Of a stretch of 64,000 nt of DNA, positions 12,801 through 21,362 are shown piece by piece. The notes under the pieces were generated by a model. The model searched no databases. It saw nothing but the letters and a program-made list of their open reading frames with translations, and was not told the DNA's origin. The position numbers and the translations under genes are program-made. This DNA is from Anisus vortex (Eukaryota > Mollusca > Gastropoda > Planorbidae), in contig OX421492.1 in NCBI GenBank assembly GCA_949126835.1, positions 38,894,886 through 38,958,885 of the forward strand. The letters are read 5' to 3'. Every line of letters starts with the position of its first letter. The first letter of the stretch is position 1.

Positions 12801-15800
12801 TCTATTTACTTTTTTTTATTGCAATTGCAGGGCGTTTTGTTAGCTAGCTCTATATCCTGTAAAATAAAAATTATCACAACATTGGGACAATAAATTGATG
12901 GTTTTAATTTATTTATTTTTTCGTCTAAAAGTGTTAGGGAAAATTTAAAGTATGAAATGGTATTCATCATTCAAATAAACAACTACATTAAAATCAAACA
13001 GTTTTCCCACTAAATGTCCACTTACCATTTCCTGGTTTAGCTTCCACAGGGAGACAAGTTTTTTATAAGCTGAATCTCTTGCCATGAATGACCCAAACAC
13101 ATACTGCAAAGATTAAAGTTGAAGTTGCAATTGACTAAGACATGCATTTGAATCAGGAAAATTAGCCAGAAACAAATTATAAGGTGTTGATGTAAACTAT
13201 TTTTAAGCTGAATATACCAATCAAGTTGACAGAAGAGTTGCAACAGATATCAAAATTTCAACTCAATGTGATATAGATTTTTAATTGCCATCTCTTAAGA
13301 TGCACTTTTAAATTGTTAGTAGTTAAATTTGTGTTGAATGTTTAGAGGGCAGCCTAAAAGACATAAAACTGTTTAGGAAAGTGTATTTACCTTATGATCA
13401 GCCATCTGTATTCCAATAGCATTAGGGATGAAAAGGGCCAATTTTTCCCTTGTAATGCTAATAATTTTATCAAATGGAATCTCAATCTATAAAAAGATGA
13501 TATTATATGACACAATTATTTTTTAAGTTGCAATAAAACTACTAGTAGCATTTGCCTTATTTTTTTTTATACATTTATAGCTTAAAACAAGTTATAGAAT
13601 TTAAAAAGTGTATTATAAATAATATTAAATGTATAAGGGGAGAGCACGTACACAGCGTCCTCTTGCTTTGATCTTAGAATAAAAACACAGCCAATTGTGA
13701 GAGACGTATAACTGGCCATGTAGAAGTATATCTCCTTTAAAGGCACAAGAAAAGGCTGAGGAAAGGGTGACAATTCAAGAGATTACAACAACAACAAAAA
13801 ACAAATATAATAGTATCTTTTATTGCAATTGGCATTAAACAAAAGTCAGGAATGGGTTCTACAAGATAGAGAAATATTCAAAGACTTAACTATGAAAATC
13901 AAGAACAACAAAAAAAAATGCAAATCCAAAAATCATGATTTTCAAATCCCTCCTGAAATAATCCACTTAATAATTTTTTTCTGATAAATTTTAGAGTAAA
14001 CACAGACATATATACATAAAAACTGAACATTGCTTTAATTCTTTACAATGTGAAGTGCACTGAAGTGAAACTTACATTCAATTGGGTATTCCTCAACAGG
14101 GGCAGATTTAAACAACTTGTGAAAACGTTTATTTCTCGACTTGTTGATGTTGACTGGTACATCCTGGATGGGAATTTTTTTTTAATGGCTTGAGTTCAAA
14201 TAGAGTCAATCACAAAAACTACATATTTATCAACTATTTAAAAAACAAGAAAAATTGTGCAAAGCTCACCAATGAATCTTGACTTCTTTTTGTTGGGCTT
14301 TTAGGACTCGGATTCGGGCTGAAAAATAAACACAGCTCTCCACTTACTGATAAATTTGGTTTTTAATTGAAATATCAAAAACTGTAGATAATTACCGTGA
14401 TTCTTGTCAATACAAATTTAAAAAGTATGAAATAATTAGACTAAAATGTCATTTTCCTTAATGAAAAGCATTTCTTCTTAAATATTATATCTAGTTATAA
14501 ATAACATTCCAAAAGGAAAGATTATCGATTGGCTCTGTGCATTCAAGAATCTCAAGTTAATTATATTTCTATAAAAAAGCAGTAAACTTTTGTTTTCCCT
14601 AAATGATTAAATTATGACCTCAGTGTTATAAACAAAAGGCATTCATAAAATTTATTGCATTTAGAAAACCTCACGCAAAAGGCAAAAGCAAATATTTAAG
14701 AGGCAAAGAAAAATATTTATATACATTAAAGAAATGCTAAATGATACACACACACAAATTGCAGTGAATGCTACACATAATAAATATTGACAAAATGTTA
14801 GTCATAATTATAATAGTGTAGTGTATCATAAACATTTAAACATCAATATGGTGAGACCTAAGGAATACACCCATACTCTTTTCTGCACTCAGATAGCATT
14901 TGTACACAAACTAGATGAATAAAACTGAATAAAGCTAAAATTTAAAACTAAATCATCAAAACCATTTTTTTTTCAAACACAAAGAATCTACTAGTTAATC
15001 TATGCTAAGCAGATGTATAAATATTGAAGTTACATTTTTTTTTGCATATACATACACATAAAATATATTATTTAAAAAAAAAAAAGAAGAAATTGAAAAA
15101 GGTTAAAAATATCTAAAGCAGAAAACTTATAAAAATAAAAGCACTTTGTTCACAACTTTAACCTATATATATGGTGCATGCATCTTTTGATTACTGCTTT
15201 TTTTTATTTAGCTACTAAATCATATCTAAAATACAACATAAGAAATACAAGAGTCAACAATGCTACTGTGACAGCAGAAAAACTTAAATATCTCTAACTT
15301 TTTCAAGCCTTTTTTTTTCTTTTGAAAACAAAAGTGCATTTAAAAGATACACTCAATTGTCAAACACATTTATTTTTATGCCAAACATTTTCCCACTTAC
15401 CAAAATATAATGAAAATAAAATGGTTCTAGCTGTTTTGACATACATATATATTACTATTGTATACTTTATTTTCTCTTTATATGCACATTAAATCATATT
15501 TTAACACAGTCATGGTCATATAGCATGTGTCCTATTTACATCAGTTCAAGGCATTACAAAACAGCATGTGGTACTACCTGATATATAAATGAAACGTTTG
15601 CACCAATTCTGATTCATTATATCTGAAAGTGGTATTTAAGTACATATATCTAAATACTTTTGTAATGTAAAGAAATGAAAAAAAAAATTAAATGCAAAAA
15701 ATTGTTTACAAGCTTTTAAAAATAAAAGGAAAATGCAAACAAGAATTATTTTTCCAAAACTATGAATGATTTTTTTTGTGTGTGCTAAAATCTCCAAGTG

Positions 15801-18800
15801 AATGATGAACCAAACAAAAAATTGTGTTAAGTGAAAAATAGATAGATGTTTATTAAATGTACAGAAAAAGGCAGGGTTAAAGAAAATGTACTTTATTTTT
15901 CAAATGTTTTCCAGCCTTTTAAATATTCAATTAAACTCCCAACATTTTAATTTTTTTTAAATGAATCTTTTTAAATAAAACAGCCATATAACTTTTCGTC
16001 TCACATTTTTCTATTTGACTATTTTATGATATTTTTTTTACTAAGAAACCCATTATTTCTAACAATTAATGCCCTAAAACTTAGAAACAATAAACAAAAA
16101 ATTTGCTATCAAACATGTATAAAGCTATATGCTTTCTTAAAGGCACTAAATATAACAGCTATTCATTTAGTGTGCAAAATGAAGAAATAAAGAAAACTGA
16201 TGTGGAACATTAAATTAAAATGTTAATTAACAAATAGTAAAATGAGATTCATTTTGAGACAAAAAGTTTATAGTTTCTATTTTACACTTTCTGTCTGATA
16301 GAAAGTTACCAATTTTTTCTAGATGGCATTTCCAAACCTATGGTTGGCATAGTTCTGGAAATTAGACGTCTGAAAAGACAAGCAATAGAGCAATATTTCC
16401 CTTCATTTCTTTCTGCTGACTTACATTCATTTGTTTTCACATACAAAAGTAACAGGTAAATTGCAGGTAGATTTATGCATTGCAAAAAAAAAAAAAAGAA
16501 AAAAAAATTGTCTAAGGGTTTGAAAGAAAATACAACCTGCTGCAGAATGCTGAATAATGTCCCATTTATCAATAGATATTTGTATTTACTTTATTCTGGC
16601 ATTACATTCTGAGTTTACATGTTACAGATCACTGAGCTATATATACATGGAGTGCTCAAGCAATTAAAATAGAGAAGAAAAAATGGGAGAAAATGCGGAC
16701 TTGTTAATATAGATAGGTGCACCTTGTCCTGAACTATATATACATAAAATTACATAAAATTTGAAAACTTTTTGTAATTGCGTCATTGTAATTTGATAAA
16801 AGTTAACTATTTTATATAGACTTTATATATACTCTCTTATACTAATGTTGTGTTAATTTAAATAAGAATTTTATCGTGTGAATAAACAAATTGAAACTAA
16901 TTACAAGTTTGGTTACTATACTTTTAATTTAAATCTCAAAACATAATGTAAGCTCATAGCGCATTTCACATACAGCCTAACTAAAAAGAGCACATAAACC
17001 AATTTATTAAGTCCGCAATTGTATCTTAATGGAAAAAAAAATTCCGTTATTGAATTAGGAGAACTGACTGTTGAAGCCAATGTTTCTGTATGACTTGGCG
17101 ACACATTTCAATGAGTTAAACTTCCATTTACAAGACTGGGTCCAAAGCACTTGAAGTGTTGGGCAACTGGAATGGATTTGCATTGAAACTGGGCATATCT
17201 TTCCGTGAAATCAATTTCAAAACATTTAACTCTTTCCCTAATTTTAGGCAAATTAAGATAGACAAGCATTTTCAGAAGTACACTAGTTATATTAAAACAA
17301 TTAACTCGTTTGGTATCACTAAAATCAAATTTGGAGAATTTAATTGAAGGGAAATAATTAAACCATTAAACCGTTTTCAAATTTTATGTAATTTTATGTA
17401 TATATAGTTCAGGACAGGGTGCACCTATCTATATTAAAAAGTCAGCATTTTCTCCTATAATTTACCCTTTGAGCACTCCATATATTAGAGCTCAGTGTTA
17501 CAGATGCTCTTTCTATACAAATGATTATTGCATCCAACTCGTATCCATGGTTTGACTTTACTTTTGCATTATTATATGACCTTTAAATGATGACAAATTG
17601 TTGGTATTCTTCGACAGTTTTAAGTAAATTATTTCCATGCCTGGGTACCTGTCAGTATTTCACTGTATTCATACCCTCAGTAAGTTATGAAATTACCCAA
17701 AATGTCAACAAAAAATAGCAAATCTTCAAGAAGCCTATGTTTGTATAGTTGGATTGGTAATGTAATTTCTGAATGCTTTACTTCTCGTTTTTGAAGAACA
17801 CTTTAACCATTATGCATTACATATAGTACATAATGCATAAATAAAAACTTTTTTCCTCACGGAAACAACTTTTTATCAGACTGTTAAAATTAAAGCAACG
17901 AATAATTGATATATTTTGCCACAATGCCACTGTTTTTATAATTACAGAACTTCAATGGTGTTAAGTCTTCACAATAGAACACTAAAACTACTGAACATTG
18001 TTATACGACGCAGTAACATCTTAATCTTTTATTTCCTATCTAATGTGTTCATTTGAGTCTGTATTTGTAAAAAAGAAAGATATGCTACCTCAACTTTTTT
18101 TTACTTCATTATGGTATATATTATTTTAAAAAACAACAAGAAAAGCGGAAAATATAGCCAAACCAATTTTTTTAAAGTTTTCTTATTTAAAAAATATTTA
18201 TATACAAAAATATCTAAGCTCTGAATTATATTTTTTGCTGCTAATGTTATGATTCAAAGTTACCTTAAATTAACTAAGGTGTATCTCAGTATTCTCAGTC
18301 AGGCCTAAAAGTTAACCCTTTGACACCTTGCCCCTGCTAAAGCGGGTGTAACAGTAATCACTTCATAGACCAAGCCCCCGCTAAAAAGGGATCGCGATAG
18401 TACAGCTACGTGGATTGGTTAGTCTTGCCTATAACAGCCAATCAGATGTTTCGTTGTAGCGTGCTTAGGTTTGGTGTTTATCAAAGATGTCTGCTTTCTT
18501 GTTGATTGTGTGTTTACATTGAGTTTGTGATGAAAATTTTCAATTTTTTTATCATGAATCGTGACGAGCCTCAACCAGGTCCATGGGACAAAAGGATACG
18601 TACTTCCTTGTTCTCAACACAAGAAATTATTGATTTTTTGAAGATTTGTCATACTAAAGTTGAATTTTAACGCTATAGTACAGGTAGACCTATTATTTTA
18701 CTTGCATGTTCAATTTCATGTTGTTATCTTTGACGGTTTTTCCTCAGTGGTCGCTCAATCATGATATATTGCAAAATAGGCATAAAATGCGCAGGAGCCC

Positions 18801-20740
18801 ATGCGGTAGGGTAAATTAGGCAACCGGTGGGGAGGGCTCAAAGGGTTAAGACAGAGTAAAATAAAATGGTGAAAAAATGAACAAAAAACACACCAACCCG
18901 TACAAATATATTATAAGTTAAAAAGGAACAATTTCGGTATTATAATTTGAATAGGCAGGATGTCAGTTTAAAATCTATTTAAAAAATCTTTAAATGTTTC
19001 TCTAAAGTGTCAGCGTGATCTAGTCCTTGTTTACAATTACATTTTTTAGAACTCGAGTTAGAGAAGAATTAATGAGTAGGCCTACAAAGTGACACAGTCA
19101 CAGAAATCATTATTAACACCTAACTTTTGCAAATTACAAGATGTAAAAAAATGGAGTAAAGATAATAATTATTGGTGTATAAAAAATATAAAAACATATA
19201 TGAAAAATTACAGGTACCCAGGTATGCATTTCATGCTGGGATGTCACTCATGAAGAAAGACACATTGTTAGAGTTTGTCCATGCATACGGAACTAGACAG
19301 GTACTTCTTTCTATCTTGATGGTTAAATATTTCACTGGATTAGTGTGACTTTTGAACTTTTTGTTTCTCTTCAAGTTCAAGTATTTTTGAATTTAGTCAC
19401 TGAACTAATGGTCTTACACTCACCACCCATATGAAAAATTGCATATTTCAGTATAAGTCTAACTAATGTTAGGTAGCATTTTAGTTTTATTTTCTAGTTA
19501 AATTTTGGCAAATGAATTTTTTATGCAATATATGCCATATCATAAACAAAATGCAACAATATTTGCTACTGCTATTGTCAAAAATATTTGTCAATTATTA
19601 AGTAAAATTTACTAAAAATTATTTGACATTGTTAAAACCCATCCTTGAATCATTATAGAAAGAAAATTTGTTTTATAATTACCTTCCATCAGATTTATTC
19701 CCAGATGTTACAATGGCCATTCCAATATCTGCAGCAATCTTTGGGCCTGGTGGTCAAATATAAAATCAATATCAATGCAGAATGAATTTGGTCAAACAAG
19801 GATAAGGTTCCTAGAAACGAGAGACATAATTGAATATAAATATTATGACAGGAAATTGCATCCTGTGAACTAGAGTAACCAGGCCGAATGCCGAGATCAC
19901 ATTAATCTCTAATTTGGCCAGGGTCAAGAAAATGTTAAATCCCTTGTATTGATTCTCTAGAAAGAGAGAAAATGTGACTTTCATTTCATACTGCCATGAT
20001 CTGTAGGCATTCCCCTGCAAATTTTAGTTTATCTATTTAGGGTCAAAGACTATTGTTAAATTTGTGCAAAAAATCATGGCTGCTTTTTAAAAAGTACTTA
20101 TTCACATGATCTGGTAGATCCACTGATTTATATATATTTGATAACCTGAAGTGTGCATGTCCTCTATGATGCCAATTAGTGATTGGAAGGAAAATAAGCA
20201 ATTGGTACTGCATTGAAAACCCATTAGTTAAAATTTACCGAGTCGTCAACTTGAATATTTCCTTACTAGGAAGGCGCAAAGAATACCTAGTCAGAATTAA
20301 GTTCTTAACAAAAAGGTTTTAAAATACATCAGTTCTTTTTACAAGTTTTCCTAATGAAGAGCAGTAGAGAAAGCAGTATATTACTGCTGCTTGCGGCTTA
20401 ACTATAGTATAAAAAGATTGACTTCAGACAACTCCAGATGGCCCTTTTCCTTCCAATGAAGAGCTCTCCAGTTAAAATATAGCTAGGTCAGTGAAAAGAT
20501 CAAGAAACATTTACACTGATGCTGAAATAAATACCAGATAATAACAAGGTCTATCTTTCTTATATTAAATAGTAATACGCAAAAGCTCTAGCAAACATGA
20601 AATGTTGTGAAATCAGATTTACCAGCATTGATGTAAGAAGTGGCCGCCTGCACCATGCCATCAGAAACCAGGGCATCACCAGTGTTGTGAACTAAACTAT
20701 CATTGGTTACATTCCCTAGTGTGGAACCAGACATCTCCAT
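754..20740 (-). CDS. GRAMD2B: GRAMD2B-like GRAM-domain membrane protein, complete coding region in 13 exons
   Basis: Coding segments on the minus strand are 20740-20623, 19746-19683, 14318-14270, 14163-14076, 13755-13652, 13486-13391, 13103-13026, 9138-8919, 6545-6488, 6029-5988, 5848-5738, 2872-2767 and 834-754. All introns are GT-AG, all phases agree, and the total is 1215 nt, giving 404 residues plus stop. Residues about 94-199 form a GRAM domain (FHKLF, DILLHGQLYVSHNWLCFYS, IPNAIGIQ, YVFGSF, ARDSAYKKL). An acidic Ser-rich linker (200-273) follows, then one hydrophobic helix at about 298-317 and a short C-terminal tail. This is the layout of GRAMD2B/GRAMD3 (human proteins are slightly longer). 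GRAMD1/Aster is excluded because no VASt domain lies between GRAM and the helix. Family knowledge: ER tail-anchored-like proteins whose GRAM domain binds plasma-membrane lipid at ER-plasma membrane contacts. Function here is inferred by homology. Confidence 0.9.
965..2164. repeat. 48-bp minisatellite, 25 near-identical copies
   Basis: Unit of 48 bp starting TATGACATAGCTTGTGCCAT, repeated 25 times, in the last intron of the GRAMD2B-like gene. Only two point differences were seen (one at about 1761, one near 2151). Because the unit is a multiple of three and lacks stops in one frame on each strand, both strands carry long artificial ORFs (16-residue periodic peptides). I treat them as by-products, not genes. 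The homogeneity points to recent expansion. Confidence 0.98.
2165..2766. other. intron remainder, nothing recognised
   Basis: AT-rich intronic sequence between the 48-bp array and exon 12. I see no repeat unit, TIR or coding signal. Confidence 0.6.
2767..2872 (-). CDS. GRAMD2B: GRAMD2B exon 12, C-terminal helical tail
   Basis: 106 nt with acceptor TTTCTTTTCTTCAG and donor GAAGAG|GTTTGT. Encodes ERTLSNLYWLQMESHASVVR followed by HLHTILEANVHLLEE, a helical tail comparable with the C-terminal helix of GRAMD1/2 proteins that ends in a leucine/acidic motif. Completes a split Arg codon and ends in phase 0. Confidence 0.88.
3036..5670. mobile_element. outer TIR element, hAT-like ends
   Basis: Left end CAGGTTTCGTACAG at 3036 and right end CTGTACGAACCCTG at 5657-5670 are inverted. 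Both subterminal regions are rich in the word CCAGGAGTTT. The bases gctaa flank both sides (3031-3035 and 5671-5675), a possible target duplication. No transposase was recognised, so it looks non-autonomous. It sits in the intron between exons 11 and 12 and contains another element with related ends. Confidence 0.65.
3333..5473. mobile_element. inner TIR element nested in the outer one
   Basis: Left end CAGGGTTCCCACAAC at 3333 and right end GTACGAACCCTG at 5462-5473. Subterminal regions on both sides are made of the words TTTCCATGA and CCAAAACTTTTCC in inverted orientation. The 6-mer aatagg flanks both ends (3327-3332 and 5474-5479). The interior (3960-4840) is dense in AGGCCTA words. No coding capacity was recognised. 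Confidence 0.7.
5738..5848 (-). CDS. GRAMD2B: GRAMD2B exon 11, membrane helix and tail
   Basis: 111 nt with acceptor CATGGTAG and donor ATATCAG|GTAAGG. Encodes VFFLLLSAMGLTYKILLLQS followed by KLEMKTVWGPRASVNI. The first half completes the hydrophobic helix; the rest is a basic/amphipathic segment like that after the helix in GRAMD proteins. The acceptor follows a long A/T run and an internal ATG (5828-5826) that is not a start. Confidence 0.85.
5988..6029 (-). CDS. GRAMD2B: GRAMD2B exon 10, first half of membrane helix
   Basis: A 42-nt microexon with acceptor TTGTTTTTCAG and donor ATACT|GTAAGT. In phase it reads IPHTNMLLGVCTI and ends in a split Leu codon. Joined to exon 11 it starts the single transmembrane segment. 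Parallel to the membrane-anchor position in GRAMD2B. Confidence 0.8.
6488..6545 (-). CDS. GRAMD2B: GRAMD2B exon 9
   Basis: 58 nt with acceptor TATGTTTTCAG and donor CCAAAG|GTTTGT. The phase set by exons 8 and 10 reads INCIDILNIFYSFSLKLQ, an aliphatic/aromatic pre-membrane stretch. The other two frames either hit a stop or fail to join exon 10, so the reading is decided by phase. Confidence 0.75.
6837..7565. mobile_element. TTAA-flanked MITE (piggyBac-like), copy 1
   Basis: TTAA at 6833-6836 and at 7566-7569 flank inverted ends CTCATTTGCTACTAAC (left) and GTAGTATCAAATGAG (right). TTAA duplications are the hallmark of piggyBac superfamily transposition. About 730 bp, no transposase, in the intron between exons 8 and 9. 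An internal direct repeat of the words gatatagagctattgattaa occurs near 7208-7262. Confidence 0.75.
7920..8937. repeat. 56-bp minisatellite overlapping the exon 8 donor, about 18 copies
   Basis: Unit of 56 bp containing CTGCTGATTCACTATTGA and ACTATTTCACTAAGTTAAAC. Two main versions alternate over much of the array: one with CCCACCCTG (or CCTACCCTG) and one with CCAACACTG, so the array is partly a 112-bp dimeric repeat. The rightmost copy is the real end of exon 8 (19 exon bases, 8919-8937) and its donor. Read on the gene strand, each copy therefore contains the exon's last 19 bases plus a donor or donor-like site. Confidence 0.93.
8919..9138 (-). CDS. GRAMD2B: GRAMD2B exon 8, acidic linker
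   Basis: 220 nt between acceptor TATTGCGACAG and donor CAGCAGG|GTGGGT. Encodes 73 residues of probable disordered linker, including the acidic run SSESDTTEDDVDAAG and a basic/Ser patch HRKSETDATKSPES. The last 19 bases of the exon and the donor itself are the founder-like end of a 56-bp tandem array in the following intron. Ends with one base of a Gly codon completed by exon 9. Confidence 0.88.
9139..10587. other. intron sequence, nothing recognised
   Basis: AT-rich part of the intron between exons 7 and 8. No repeat family, splice-bounded exon or regulatory motif that I can support. Confidence 0.55.
10588..11261. mobile_element. TTAA-flanked MITE (piggyBac-like), copy 2
   Basis: TTAA at 10584-10587 and 11262-11265 bracket inverted ends CCCTTTGTGGCCGGA (left) and TCCGGCCACAAAGTGT (right). 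Inside the left end, two CGACACGAG...GTGTCG palindromes lie in tandem (10603-10660). The 674-bp interior is AT-rich without transposase. In the intron between exons 7 and 8. Confidence 0.85.
11262..13025. other. intron sequence with a TA dinucleotide run
   Basis: AT-rich intron remainder. A (TA)n run lies at about 12518-12541. Nothing else recognised. Confidence 0.5.
13026..13103 (-). CDS. GRAMD2B: GRAMD2B exon 7, end of GRAM domain
   Basis: 78 nt, 26 whole codons, acceptor TAATCTTTGCAG and donor GAAATG|GTAAGT. Encodes YVFGSFMARDSAYKKLVSLW plus six more residues. The Y-x-F-x-S-F/L-x-x-RD-x-x-Y-K-x-L pattern is the C-terminal helix of the GRAM domain and resembles GRAMD2B more than GRAMD1. 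Confidence 0.95.
13391..13486 (-). CDS. GRAMD2B: GRAMD2B exon 6, GRAM domain
   Basis: 96 nt, 32 whole codons, acceptor CTTTTTATAG and donor CATAAG|GTAAAT. Encodes IEIPFDKIISITREK then LALFIPNAIGIQMADHK. The IPNAI motif is conserved in the GRAM domains of this family. Confidence 0.95.
13652..13755 (-). CDS. GRAMD2B: GRAMD2B exon 5, GRAM domain core
   Basis: 104 nt with acceptor TTTCCTCAG and donor CGCTGT|GTACGT. Encodes FSCAFKGDILLHGQLYVSHN followed by WLCFYSKIKARGRC, the most diagnostic GRAM segment (SCA, GxLYVS, NWLCFYS). The donor GTACGT was chosen because it joins in phase with exon 6; the alternative GTGTAC two bases earlier would break the frame. Confidence 0.95.
14076..14163 (-). CDS. 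GRAMD2B: GRAMD2B exon 4, start of GRAM domain
   Basis: 88 nt between acceptor TTCCCATCCAG and donor GAAT|GTAAGT. Encodes DVPVNINKSRNKRFHKLF and then SAPVEEYPIE. The FHKLF and acidic EEYP motif is the conserved entry to the GRAM domain of GRAMD1/2 proteins. Ends with one base of a split Ser codon. Confidence 0.93.
14270..14318 (-). CDS. GRAMD2B: GRAMD2B exon 3
   Basis: 49 nt with acceptor GTTTATTTTTCAG and donor CATTG|GTGAGC. It encodes a Pro/Ser/Lys-rich stretch (PNPSPKSPTKRSQDSL) just before the GRAM domain, similar in character to the basic, phosphorylatable segment preceding GRAM in GRAMD2B proteins. It ends in phase 0. Confidence 0.85.
14319..16629. other. intron sequence, nothing recognised
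   Basis: Very AT-rich first part of the 5.4-kb intron between exons 2 and 3. No TIR, tandem repeat or exon was recognised. Confidence 0.5.
16630..17497. mobile_element. 868-bp element with long TIRs and a perfect 8-bp TSD
   Basis: Left arm 16630-16765 (CACTGAGCTATATATACATG...) and right arm 17370-17497 (...GAGCACTCCATATATTAGAG CTCAGTG, read rightwards) are near-perfect inverted copies about 125 bp long with small indels. The octamer ttacagat flanks both sides (16622-16629 and 17498-17505). The 8-bp duplication fits hAT, P or Merlin type transposition. The centre (17030-17360) is not unique: it resembles 27090-27420. No transposase. Confidence 0.9.
17506..17640. repeat. dispersed repeat fragment, partner of 39312-39470
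   Basis: The stretch reading TTACAGATGCTCTTTCTATA then ATTATTGCATCCAACTC shares word order with 39312 onward (TTACAGACGCTCCTTCTATA, ATTATTGCGTCCAGTC). Divergent, so the extent is approximate. It begins immediately at the right flank of the 868-bp element, suggesting that element inserted into an older repeat. Confidence 0.4.
18316..18845. mobile_element. TTAA-flanked MITE (piggyBac-like), copy 3
   Basis: TTAA at 18312-18315 and 18846-18849 bracket CCCTTTGACACC on the left and GGGCTCAAAGGG on the right, inverted over 8-9 bp. The 530-bp interior is GC-richer than the intron around it and has no transposase. The family differs from the two other TTAA elements in sequence but uses the same target. 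In the intron between exons 2 and 3. Confidence 0.75.
18850..19682. other. intron sequence, possible divergent repeat near 19210-19310
   Basis: AT-rich. The words GGGATGTCACTCATGAAGAAAG at 19238-19259 resemble 39427-39448, hinting at an old dispersed repeat; nothing else recognised. Confidence 0.35.
19683..19746 (-). CDS. GRAMD2B: GRAMD2B exon 2
   Basis: 64 nt between acceptor CCACCAG and donor GAAG|GTAATT. It completes the split Gly codon of exon 1 and encodes PKIAADIGMAIVTSGNKSDG, part of the N-terminal region before the GRAM domain. It ends with two bases (AG) of a Ser codon that exon 3 completes. The acceptor has a weak pyrimidine tract; exon identity rests mainly on the phase match on both sides. 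Confidence 0.75.
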
Positions 20741-20750
20741 ATGACAGCAG
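20623..20750 (-). CDS. GRAMD2B: GRAMD2B exon 1 (first coding exon, start codon 20740-20738)
   Basis: The acceptor CTTCAACAG ends at 20751 and the donor is GCTG|GTAAAT at 20622. Ten bases of probable 5' UTR precede ATG at 20740; a second in-frame ATG is two codons later. The exon encodes a low-complexity N-terminus starting MEMSGSTLGNV. Because an acceptor precedes it, at least one upstream exon must exist. The frame upstream of the ATG has no stop within this exon, so a longer N-terminus is possible. The exon ends with one base of a Gly codon. Confidence 0.75.
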
Positions 20751-21009
20751 CTGTTGAAGATTTTTTTTAAAGTATATGTTAACTGAAAAATAAAAACTTC
20801 ACAGCAATCCTAAAATCAGTTTTATACATTGGCTATATGTTTGTATAGAAGGCACAACTGGAGTTTATTTCATGTTATTTCACGTACTAGTTATTCACAA
20901 AATAATTTAAATTCTATAATTAGATTATTGCACCTGTTAATCTGTGTAGGATGTGATTATTAGTTGTCAATTCAATATTCACGTTAAAAATTTTTTTGCT
21001 TGACAAGCA
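20751..21009. other. upstream flank of GRAMD2B exon 1
   Basis: Intronic or promoter-proximal sequence before the first recognised coding exon. The acceptor tract ends at 20751. The upstream non-coding exon and transcription start could not be located. Confidence 0.4.
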
Positions 21010-21140
21010 TAGTAACGGTAAAGTACCAGTTGGATCAAATTGATCATCGGGCCAGTAAAGCAGCGGTCACGGGTTTCTGTGGCCACGGCATACAAGGGGA
21101 TGTGTGGCCAGCACAATGCCCATCCGCTAGTAGCATAGTG
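21010..21140 (-). mobile_element. SINE 3' portion, fragment
   Basis: Contains, in reverse, the SINE body words CCGTGGCCACAGAAACC, GCCGTGGCC and GTGGCCAGCACAATGCC shared with the better copies at 29172, 48055 and 54757. The tRNA-like head is missing, so this is truncated. Confidence 0.6.
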
Positions 21141-21190
21141 TAATATAATTAATTAAACAAAAACATTTAACCCTCTATTTATATGTATTA

Positions 21191-21362
21191 GTATCCCCTA
21201 TCGGACCAGATTGACCCGTAGGACCAGTAAAGCTGCATCCACCAGTTTCTGCATAGTCAGGTACCCATCAGAGCTGGGTAGACTCAAGGACACCCCCCAG
21301 ACCAGAGAACAAATCCCAGCCTTCACCAGGATTGGAACCCAGGACCTTCGCTAGGCCACCAA
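21191..21362 (-). mobile_element. tRNA-derived SINE copy with head
   Basis: On the minus strand it reads GGTGGCCTAGCGAAGGTCCT followed by GGGTTCCAATCCTGGTGAAG, a tRNA-like A-box/B-box pair, then the family body (CTACCCAGCTCTGATGGGTACC). It lacks the middle of the body present in other copies. Confidence 0.75.

Noticed and set aside
9139..13025. Search for a VASt/ASTER domain between the GRAM and membrane exons
   Set aside because: No exon with VASt-like residues was seen and exon 7 joins exon 8 in phase, so a GRAMD1/Aster assignment was dropped in favour of GRAMD2B.
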